DNA of 34,003 nt, from assembly GCA_030605095.1 (NCBI GenBank), contig JAUWBJ010000007.1:1-34003 (forward strand). The letters are read 5' to 3'. Origin of the DNA: Candidatus Omnitrophota bacterium. GTDB lineage: Bacteria; Omnitrophota; Gorgyraeia; JABMRN01; RBG-13-46-9. Position 1 is the first letter of the stretch; each line of letters opens with the position of its first letter. Below are positions 8,601 through 20,600 of this stretch, piece by piece. The position numbers and the translations under genes were made by a program. Below the pieces are notes generated by a model. That model worked only from the letters and a program-made list of their open reading frames with translations, made no database searches and had not been told where the DNA came from.

Positions 8601-11600
8601 TAGTAACGATAGAAGAATTGCAGATGGAACTAGAATCCATAGATTTTGAATATGCGGGTCAATCTGAAACAGAGCGCAATATAAGATTTATTAAAACCTA
8701 CCTCAAAACCGAACTTTTAATCGGAAAGCCCAAATTTGGTAATATTAGAGCGAGATTTCTGAAAGACCCTACCAATTCAGCTGCCGACCTAAGGGGAGAG
8801 ATCGAGGCTTCGGGTAGGATCCTGCGGCTTATCGAACTTTTAAGAGACACAACTAAACGCGACGGACTGATTAAGCAAGTTAAGAACGTTCTAAGAAAAA
8901 GTCTGATAGAACTAGCAAAACCGCGTACGGATAGGGTTGCAGCAAAACCGCGCATGAAAGAAGATACTAAAGAGCTTTCCTTAAAACGCCTTGTTGCGAG
9001 TATATCGGCACTAGAGGAGGTATTAAGGGAGCCGGAAAAAGTCAGTGCCGCTACAATACGTGATGCGGAGAAAAAAATGCGCGAAGCAAAAGAGGCGGCT
9101 GGCGATGTACCGGAAGAAGTTAACGACGACTTTCTAAGGATGACGAGCAAAGCGATTGGGGCATTACAGGTAAAAGAGAGGGATTTGGGAATCCACAAGT
9201 ACTTTACAGGCAAGGCAGGCGAACAAGTTAGCAAACCCCCTGATTTCCAGGGTCCTTTTGGACAGTTTCTTGCGAATATGGCGCTACTGCTTCAGGACTT
9301 ACGTCGCGAAAACATAAGCGTTGAGTCATTGCAGGATGCGATAACAAGCGCAAGCGATGCAAGACAAGCTTTAAGAGATAGATTTGAGAGAGACAAAACT
9401 TTTTACCTCGATTGTAAAGATAAACATTATGAAACCGTGCTTTCTTATATAAAGGAAATAAACACTGAATTTGCAAGACTCAAATATGACACTAAAATAC
9501 TAACCCCTATACAAAAATTTCTCGGCAGAGACGTAGACGAGAGTATAGAAAAGTCTAAAAAAATAATTGAAACAGCAAATCAAAAACTAATCCAAATTCA
9601 AAGACAGGAAAAAGAAAAACCCGAACAGCAGGATGCCAAACTCAAATCCTCAGTTACTAGATTTCGCCATGCTTACACAAGAATTAGCCCAATTCTAACG
9701 CTGGCTTCAATAGCTATTATTGTTGTTTCAATTCTTGGTATAATATTTTTGGTAAATAGAAGACCGTCAACCGCACCTGTTTCCCCCACTGCAACAGTTA
9801 GATCAACATCAGGTCGTGAGATAATCAATATAAATCCCGCTAATTTTATAATACAGGATTCCGAAGGGCAAGACGAGCTTTTCACTACTATTCGGGAGAA
9901 TAATTACACCGGATATATTCTTGAATTTAAATTTAGAAAAGGAAGTAAATTTAAAATACAGCTCGGAGTTAAAAACCATGAATATAAAAGTATATATTCA
10001 GAAAATATTTATCCGGACAAAGATGGCATAGCAAGATTTAACCCTTCCAACAGAAGGGAATGCACAGTTTATGAATTCGAAGATCTTAGCAATGTCAGTT
10101 CGGTAATCTGCAAACTTTGGGAAGTTTCAGGTAAAAAAGCACAAGGTGCATTAGAATATGTACGTTTTGTGCCTGCTGGTATTGTGGGTCAGACTATACC
10201 ATCTACACCGCCAGTTAAAACTATTATAACACCACCGACTAAAACCGTTGAAGAAGTAAGAACGCCTACTGAAGTTGAGCAAGCAGAACCTTCCAGAGAT
10301 AGGGAAGCCCCCACACCAGAGATATTTAATATCCCCTTAAACCAAAGCAACTGGGTTCCGCAAACATATCAGGACAGCCAGGCAGTCTCAAGTGTTCGAC
10401 AGGCAAAAGACGGTAAGTCGTTGGAACTGGTCACTTCTATTAGGGGTAGAAGCCCAACCCATGAAAAAGGAGAGACATTTATAGATTTAGTGAATGTATT
10501 CGGTAAGACATTTGACTTCAGAAATACAACGATAAAAGCAGTAATAGAAGTACCAGAAGAATTTATAGGAGAGACCAGCCGACCTAATGGTTTTCAACTG
10601 TTCATAAAAGATGCTGCTTGGAATAGCCAATATGGACCGTGGCATAATGTAACTGGTTCGGGAATAATTGAAGTAACATATAGTCCACAAGAAAAAGGTA
10701 CACCACCCGGTGGCTTTACGCAAGGACCTATTAATCCATCGCAGGGGCGTCTGTTGGGAATAAAGGTTGCCGCCGGTGTCGGCTCAGGATATAAAGGAAC
10801 ACCTACAATCAAGGTAAGATCCATTACCGTTGAGAGCAAACTAAAGAAAGCACCTCCGGTTAAAACTACACCTTATCTTAGGAAAGTTGCTAAACCAAGT
10901 CCAGCTCTAGCTATAAATGAATTCCAGAAGTTATGCGGAATCAGTATGTACTACAGTGCCCCAACCTATGGGAAAGATATCGGCGGAAACTATGGATTCA
11001 GCAGGCGAGAAGCTGAGCTAACAAAAAAATTTACCGAGTTTAAGCAAAACGGCATTAATGTAGTTCGCATATTTACCTTCTGCGATTTAAGGAATAATGC
11101 TATACGTTTCGACTCTCAAGGAAAACCAACAGGATATAACCTCGCAGCACTTGAGGATTTCAAAGCTTTAATCAGCGCGGCAAAGAAGGCAAAAATAAAA
11201 CTAATTCCTACTCTCTTTGACTTCCATATCGCTAATAAGGTCTCAGAAGAACGAGGCACAAAAGTCGGCGAGCATCCGAATCTTCTTACAAACCCTGTCC
11301 ATAAGCAAGCCCTGCTTGATGTATTCAGAGGCTTTTTAACCGAACTTCAAAAGTACATTAAGCAAAATGACTTAGAAGACGCCATCCTGGCCTGGGAGCC
11401 AATGAACGAACCAGAACTGGCAGGCGCTGTTGAATTGGGGCATATACAGGCCTTCGTAGAAGATTTTGCGAATCTCTTTAGAGAGGTATTTCCTAATAAG
11501 CCTATCTCCTTAAGTACTTATAGAAGAGGATTGTTAGAAAACTGGATTCATATCCTTAGGTCAGGCGATATCATGCAGCTGCATTACTACAGAAACATGG

Positions 11601-14600
11601 ATGGAGCAGTGCCATTTGATGCCTTGAATAAACCTAAGGGTGAGTTGAATATACCTGATGGGGTAAAAGTAATATATGGAGAGGTAGACCCTGATAATGT
11701 GCCTGAAGCTCTGAAAATAATCCATAGAAACGGCTATGATGGAGCTTTATTCTGGAATGATAATAATCATCCTTTTATTCAGAAGATAAAGCAGTTCCAA
11801 CAATGGTTCCAGGAATTTCATCCTGTCAAAGGGGTGATAACGCTAATTCTAAAGAGATGGCTGCAGCCAGCAGTTACACCTATATTAGAAAAGGGCCTTG
11901 CGAAAATCGGTATAAGAGGCCCCGTTGTTGACACAGTTTTTGCGCCTGTAATTGAGGAAGGTATATTTAGAGGAATACCGCTTGTGCTAGCATCATTGAT
12001 TTCGACCCAGGGCATACCTACTTTACAAGCCGATCCCCTTGGTTTTGTAATTACCGCCTTGATGTTAGTGATTTCAGGGATTATTTTTGTCCACCTGCAT
12101 CGCTCTAAAGAAGGAACCGCTTTCGAAAAATACAGCATACCTATAGCGATAACAGTCGTGAGTATCTGGACACTCTTTGCACCTGTTTCTATAGGAATGT
12201 TTTTGCTCCGCATGATGCTAATTCACGGCGCAGCTGCCTTGCCGTTAGCATTTATGCGTTCACTCCGCGAAGAAAAGGATGAAGAGATTGCAGCACCAAT
12301 TATACAGGCTGAGCAGCTGAAACCCGAAAAAGTTACTGATGCCGAGATGGCTGAAGAGGAAAACTTAAGATTTGCAATAGCCAGGGCTCGTGCAGTCGGA
12401 TTTGACATAAACACGTTACCGGTAGAGAAAAGATCTGACCCGGAGGCTATAAATAGTGCAATAGAAGAATTTGTTTATCAAAAATCCGAAAGGGCCGAAG
12501 ATAGAACAAAAGCAGTTGAAAGATTAGAAATTGCTTTTCAGGAAGCCGAAAACGCTGTGGAAACCGGCGATATCGGAAGTACCCAAGAAGCGCTAGAAAG
12601 ACTAAACGGTGTTTTAGATGAAGTTGCAAAAACCGGATTAAATCCGGCAATATATGAAGGCCGCAGGCAAAAAATAGAAAGGCAATTAACTCAGACCAGA
12701 GAGGCTGCGAGAACGCCGAAAGCGCCGGAATTCAGCAAAGATGCTATGGCAGAAGCGCAAATTTGGATGGAAAATCTTGACGCAAGAACTTTAGTGCTTC
12801 AGGAAATTTCAACAAGAGCACCGCCAAAGATAGAAATACTCGCAATTGCCCTCCTTGGAATAAGAGACTTCCTTCTTATGCACCGAGAGGCTCAGAAAGC
12901 CTTATTGTGGGTTTATAGCCAGGAGAGGCCGCAAGACAAGCTCGGTAATCTGTTAAAACTAGCCAGAGAAAAATTCGGAGGAAGACTCGACTTCATCTCC
13001 TACGAAGGAGAAGCCGTAATAGCTGCCGCTCGGTCAATACTCCCTGAAGCCGTAACATATTATGAATTAAATATAAATGTAGAATCTGCGCAAAAAGAAA
13101 TTGAAAATACTCGCCTGGCCATTGAAAACGCCCGACTCCTCCATTCTATCGGCGCAAACTTCAGCGCCCAATACGTACAAAAACTGATACATACAAAAGC
13201 AGATTTGCTAAGGAAGGCGCGTATATTAAAGGTATATGGCGTTTCGGTAAAAGCAGGTTTTCTACGAATGAGCGAAGAGCGTTTACAAGGCAATATTCCA
13301 TTTCTGATAAAACAAGGTTATAAGCCATCCGAGATTACACCAGGCATTTTACAGATGAGCGAAGAGCGTTTACAAAAAAATATTCCGCTTCTGATAAAAC
13401 AAGGTTATAAGCCATCCGAGATTACACCAAACCTTTTACAGAGATTCGCGGCAGGAGATCTATTTTTGAAAGCGCGCGAACGCTCTTCTGCTAAACTTGT
13501 AAAAGTGGCAGATTCAAGCGGTGACCCTGTTAAAACTGCTAATGAAAGGATTCAAGCTATTGCACAAAAAGGAGAAGATATCGAAGGCCGTAAAGAAGAA
13601 GCACTAGCTAAAACTGTATATGAACATGTAAACAAAGAAACACGTAATGCCCTTGATGATAAAGAGATATCGACTGCTGAGGCGCTTGCAGACCTCGAAC
13701 ATGAAGTAGCAACTTGGGAGAAAAGAATTACCGGTGCACTTATCTCAGTTCAAAGAAAGCTTACCAGGGCGGATGAACTAGAAAAGCTCGCAAGGGAGAA
13801 AGTGCGTCTTATTAAAGAAAGGAAAGAAAAGTTAGAAGATAGTAAGGACAACCTTATTACAAAGCGGTCTATAAATAAACTTAACAAACTTAACGAAAGA
13901 ATAGTAAGCCTTGATCAAAAAATAATTATGATTAAAACAGAAACGATGCCTTCCGTCCCCCTTGCGCAAAACATAAGTGACTATTTAACTTATATTCTGA
14001 ACGGCAATTACGCAGAACTACCGGCATTTATGGAGGATACATATGTGACTTTGGTTTCAGATAAATACCGGGTAACTCCAGACACATTTAATGCAGAATA
14101 CCTGAAATTCTACCTAGAAAACTTTAAGAGACTGAAAGCGATTAAAAAGGATATCGAGGCATTCGAATCTAAAGAATCCAAAAATCAACTAAGCGCAGAA
14201 GAGTTGTTCTACAGGTCTGTGGTAGACGAGGTAGGAGGTTATATAGAGGAAAAGCTGAAAGTGGTAAGAGCGCTTGAGAAAGAACTCAAAGATAAGAAAA
14301 CGGCACTTGAGCTTGAAGAAGAAAAATTGCAATCTAAAAAAATTATTAATATTTATGACAAGCGCGTATTAAAGATAAAACAGCTTAGCCATGAAATAGC
14401 CATTCTTGAAAAAGAAATAAAAGCTAAAAGACCATCCGAAAAGAAAATCCTTCGCCTACTTTTAGAGAAGACTGAAAAACATCTTGTTTTCAGCGTATCA
14501 CAGGAATTTGAGCGGAATAAATTCTATGAAAGCTTGTCACAATTTGGCCTGCTTGTAGATGGCGGAATACCGCTTATAAGAGATATGGCTGTTAGACTTG

Positions 14601-17600
14601 TGGGCGAGGCGAAAGGTAGAGCTCTCAAAGAAGACGAAAAACAAAAGATCGACGATGAATTAGACGCGCTATTCGCTAAACGCGAACAAAGAATAAAAAG
14701 AGAAATCAGTTTATTCCTGGGAAGGAATATCACCCTTTCGCCCGGAAAACAACTTAAACAACCCTCAATATTTAAAGATTTCGTTCTTCTTACTGTTTTG
14801 AAAGTTAGCAAATTTAAAAATCGTTATGCGCACTTTAGCGAAAACAGGAAAAAGGATTTTGACAGGGAACTTACTGCTATATGCAAAGCTGCCGAAGATG
14901 ACCTTATAGAAATAGCATTCCTGGATTTTAAGACAACGTGGGCAAAATACCGTTTTGAAAATGGTAAGATGCCCAAAGAGGAATATAAAGCGCTAACCTC
15001 AGAGCTTCAAAAAAGACAGAAAGCGCTCCGTGTAAAAGAGGCTAAGATACTACGGCTTTTCGGTGTTGATGTAAAAGCTGGAGAAGAAAAACCAACTATT
15101 GCGACAAAGTGCTATTCTATCGGAAAGATTGCCGCTGTAGCCGCTGTAGCCGCTGTAGTCACGGGATTTGTGTTTAGTAATGTGTTTATGGAAGCCTCAT
15201 ATGGTGGCCAAAGCGCCCCTTCGGAGCCAGGCTCTATTGCAAGTAATATTGTAGATAATCTTTTTGGTTGGGATGCTCAAAGAGCGATGTTTCTAGAGGT
15301 TCCGCCAGCGGTTTCTTCAGTTGAAGAAGAAAAACCAGTCGAAGAAACGCCAAAAGTGGAAGAAGCCGAGCCTGCGGAAAAGACAAAACTTGAAGAACAG
15401 AAGGAAGCGATAGCTGGCTTATTCGACCAGGCCAACGCTTACCTCAAAAAAGCAGAGGGACTCCTTAACAAGGGAAACACCGAAGATACCTTCCCCGAGA
15501 CAGAGAAGGCCTCGGAGATACTGGGGGAACTCACCTCAAAGTGGCTATCAGATGAACCCATCGTAGACGGCGACAAACTTACAAACCTGCAGAAGGAAAT
15601 AAATCGTCTTAGTAACCAGCGCACAGAAATAATCAGAGCCCAGGGGTTGGCGGATCCGAGGATTCAGAGACGAAGCGAACTTATAAAAAGATTATCTGCA
15701 ATCGAACTTGCTATAAGAAATATAAACGAAAAGGCGGATAAGTTTGAAAAAGAGGTTGAATATCAAACTGTTAAGGCCAATGTAGATAGGATGCTTGAAG
15801 CCCTAAATAGGGACTTTTCCGAAGAAGAACTAAAAACAATGCAAGATGAAATTGATGAGATCAATAGAAAGCTTGCTTACGCAGATAGTTCGGTCAGGGG
15901 GTCTTTAGCAATTAAAGGACCTACGTTGACTGACAAGAGAGCTGAAATAAGAAGAATACGCGACCGTAGGTTAGAAGAGATAGAAAAGAGAGACGCAAAA
16001 GAGGAAGCCGCAAAACCAATAGAAGAGCTTCCTGTAAGAGAAATTGCTACAGCGACAAAGCCACTCCTACACTTATTTGGCAAGAAGGAGAAATACACCG
16101 TTGTGGCAAGAGATGTAATCGTGTCTACGGAAGGCATAAGTGATGGTTTTCCTTTCTCGAATGACGGAGGAAATCACGGGATATTCGCTCCGGATGATGT
16201 GCGATATGGCGAGGAGGTTAAAGAAGGGGATAAAGCGTTTAGAGCATATCTTGTGATGAAGAATAAGGATGGCTGGATAAGGATAATAGACGACGAAAGG
16301 GATTTAATAAAACTGGTCGGCTCAGGATATGTGTTTGAGGATGAGAACGGAGATTCGATATTTTCCGAAGAAGTTACAAGACTTGCGGAAAAAGGTGATT
16401 ATAGACAAACATTGATTGAACATAGAATAGACGTAGCTGGAGAACAACGCCAGCAAATACTCGAGCAAATAAAAGAAACGGGAAAAATTACAGAAGAGAA
16501 TATTCTTAGGCTGATTCTTTCTTCGAGTCAAACCCTGGGAGAGAATTTGGAAATTGAGGAAGCCGAGGCAAAGGTGTTTAAAACAAGGTCGGGCGATTTG
16601 AGAATACAACTTGGCTGGACAGGCCTAATTGGCAAGGGCTTCCCAATCCCTTATACTCTATGGCTTAACCTTACAAAAATAGACGACCCGGCCAAAAAGG
16701 CATATGTAGGGGAGGCAAAGGAGAAGTATTTTGCAACATATGATAGAATTAGAAATGTACAGGCCAGGAGAGTTGCTGATGTTCTTTCGGATATAGCCAT
16801 GCTGCGGGAATTAAGGGCTCAGAAAATAGACATGGAAGCCGATAAAAACGCGATGAAAAAGGCCCTGGAAATAGAGAAGTCTCGAGGAATACCAGAAAAT
16901 GTGGAATATATAAACGCAATCCTCGATTTAAATCAGGCGACGCTTAAGGAATTGGATAATAAGGAAAGTGATTTAGAGCTTAAAATACATTCAGCTATGG
17001 GTAAAGGTTCGAAGGGCAAGATTTTGACCGGCAAAGAAACCGGCTTAACAATGAGCCAGATAAAACAACTCTTGCGACAGAGCGATATAGATACAAATAT
17101 AACCTACGCCGTTAAGGAAGCACAGCATCGGGTAAACTGGGCAGAGTGGAAGCAGGTCGAGGCAAAACTTCTTTCAGAAAGATGGAAGGGCATATACGGA
17201 ATTAGCATTTTTGTCGGCGAATCGCCCCACGGCGGATATGCCGGCGCATTGCCAATTGTAGACTTTGAGGATGGAAGCAAAAGTCTCACGGAAGAAAGAG
17301 CGCAACTTATGAGATTCCAGCAGGATATAAACAAAAAATGGGTGGTTTATAATGCAAGACAAAAGAAGAAGATATTAGAAGAACTGCGTAGAAGGAATGA
17401 AGGAATAATAAAAACTTCCGAGAATTTGATTGCTGTTTTGGGAGAAGACGCAAGCGCCGCCGAAGATGATTGGCGTAACGGCCGTTTGGATTACAAGGCA
17501 TTTGACAAAAAACACGCGAAATTAAAAATAGCACAATGGCAGCATTCGCTTCTTGCGGCTGAAAGGAATGCTATTGAGGCCGAATTAAAAATACTTCTTA

Positions 17601-20600
17601 GCGGGCTTGATACACAAATAAAAGATGAAGATAAAGTTAAACTTGAAAGAAAAGGCGGCGTTATAACTGTAGCCGATGTATTACGTTATGCGCGTTTAAC
17701 CTCTCAAGATATAGGCGATATCAAAAGGGCAAGACTCGCCAAACGTGAGTTGGAGGAACTTCTTAAAGAAGCAAAAGAGAGAGGTGTCATTACTATTGAA
17801 AATATGGGCACAGGAGTCAATATTGGCGAAAGCTGGGAAAGCGACTGGAAGAGGACATCCTTCCCAAGATTGGGTACAGGACAAAGCGACTGGGGGATAT
17901 TCTTCCTAAGATTTGGCGCAAAAGTTGACAGGACAAGGGATTTAAAAATACAGGTCTTGGAAACCGCCAAAAAAATATTAGACTACGAAGAAGAAAAAGC
18001 AAAGGGGCTCGTTGACAATCACTCTGTCAGAGCCCTTTTAAATTATAGAGATGCCGGGTTAAGAATTGGACATATGGGAAGACTCAAAGACTTGAGCAGA
18101 CAGAATAGAGAAGCTGTTTATGGAGACGGGACAAGTACCGTTGACGAAAAAAGGCAAGCGGATATTTTGATAAAGCAGGCAGACCACTTTTCAGAAACCG
18201 CAAATAGCCATTTAGCCTCTGCTGCAAGTGGGATAGCAACATCAACACGCGTAGAAGAAATTAAGGGTATTTCAGGTATAGAGGACGTAGATTTGTTAAA
18301 TCTATTATCCCAGACTGAGCTCGAAGTGCCGGGGATAAGGCTTAAGCTCCTGAAAGAACAGATGGAGATGGCAAAGAAAATGGTTGAGATTGCCAGAAAG
18401 GGCGACTCCTTCTCGGTTGATTTCTCCATGGCTCTGGCGAGAAGCTCAGGTTACGGCTACATATCCAGAGACATCGGGCTTAATGTCGGGCTTGGCCCGG
18501 ATATACTCGGACCGTTTAAATATCTATTTATGAATGTTAAAGCCGAAGAGCTTAGCATGGAGCTGGTTGAAAAACTTTATCAGGAAGAAAAAGCCGAGCT
18601 CCAAAAAGAAGCAAGAGTGCTTGATGAGAAAGTTAAAGGATTGAGAAAAGAAACAAAAGTAGTAAAACAAAGAATTAGCGATTTAGAGGCAGAACTTGAT
18701 TATTTGAAATCTAAGGTTATCACACTCAAGATGGTTGAAGCGGCTCGTCGCGGGGAAGCCGAACTTGATAAAACCGGACTGAGAGAAACTGAAATAGGCA
18801 GGGCGCCTGTGGAACTGAAACAGGCCGAGCTTGAACAGGCAAAAGATTACCTTAGACACAAACACTCTGAGCTAAATATAGCAGAATTTGAACGAAAGGC
18901 ATACCAGGACATCGAACGCGCACCAAGAATGAGAGCATTATCGGTTAAGGAATCGGCAAAAATAGAAACCGGGTTAGAAAAGGTAAAACATGTCGTAGAA
19001 TATTTTGACAAATTCTTATTTGGATACAAGGCAACATCAGAGTTTGTGTACTTTAGAGAATTACCTTCTGCCATAGAACCTTACCAGGCACATATCCAAA
19101 GCGTAATGACCGAGTTCCACAGACTTTTTGTATGGAATGAGGCCAATCAAGCTTATGAGGCTCGGGAATTCGATGGGGATACAGGAGAATCTCTATCAAC
19201 ACCGGAAGGCATTGAAAGACGGGATAATGTTCTTTATGAACTTGAGTATCTTGATGATGAAATAGAGTTAGTCGAACATTTAGAGAAGAAAAAAGCTGAA
19301 TTGAAGAAATTAAAAGTTGAAACAGGTGCTTATTTTGGTCTCAGGTGGATATTCTACGATCCTACGGACACAGCCGGAGAGACTTTTCCGCTTGGTATTA
19401 GTGCAATAACCGAGAAATCCAGGGCAGAATATGAAAATGCTGCCAGGGAATATAACAAATTAAAGGCAGAGATAATAAAAAATGAAGAGCTCATAAAAGA
19501 ATTAAGCCGTCTGGAGGAGAAAGCAGATGAGGAGCTGGATAAATTTGAGAAAGAAACACTTCCAAAATCAAGAGATAGGGAGGATAGAAATAGGAGAAAC
19601 AAGTTAAGGGCATATATAAATCAGTTAAAGCAGCAAATTGAAGGAGCAAATACCGACTTAAACATAGCTAATGCAACGCTTCCATATGTAATGGATAAAA
19701 TAGGTTCTGTGGAGGTAGAAACCGAAGAGGGCAAACGCGAAAAAATAAAACCAAGTAAACTAAAAGAACAATCTGAAAAGCAGTTTGCCGAACTCTGGGA
19801 AAATATAAAATCCGAAGACCCTACCTTAAAACGTCTGAAGGCGCTACAGGAAAAAGCCGCAATAGAATATAGAGCAACAGATTTTGTTCATACAAGGCTT
19901 TTACCCCCTATAGATGTAAAAGGCATTGTCGGTATTCCTGTTACAGAAGCTTCCGGCGACCTTATCTGGACATTATACGATTCAGGGCTCACCACCGCAA
20001 ATAGGTTATTAGCATGGATAAAATGGCAGAGAAATAACTTAAAATCTATGAGCGCCAAAGAGGCCGAGAAAACAAACCTTAAACACATTTTCGATGAACT
20101 TGAGTCTGCTGCGGGGGGACTAACGAATGCAAAAGAAGCTAAAAATAGCTTCCTTGATTTACTGGCAAAAATTGTAAGTAAACCGGATGTTGGTAAGATA
20201 GAGCTGTATAATTTCATAGAGGTTGCTGAAAAAGCCCAGAAAGCAACGGTCCTATATGCGGATGCTTTTTCGCAGTATGACGAGGCAATGGCAAACTTTA
20301 TCCTGTATTTAAAAACCAGAGGCGTTGACTATAAGAAATACCTTCCGACTAAAGAAGAACTTGAGACCAAAGTAAGACCAGATGGTGAAGTAATCCCTGA
20401 TGCAGGTAAAGCCGATATTACAGGTGCCGTGGTTGATTACAAAGTACCGCCTGAAGTTATAAAAACAGAAGATATCCAGGCCGAAACAAATGTTGTTCTG
20501 GATAGATTTGGAGTCGATAAGTATCCAGAGATATTTGAGATAATGTCTCGTTCAGGATTTGCCGAGATGTTTAAGGATAGGTATAATAGAGGAGGCTATA

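Noticed and set aside
16340-16375. EF-hand-like calcium loop (DENGDSIF) in the giant protein
   Set aside because: Positions 1, 3 and 5 fit, but the glycine at position 6 and the glutamate at position 12 are missing.
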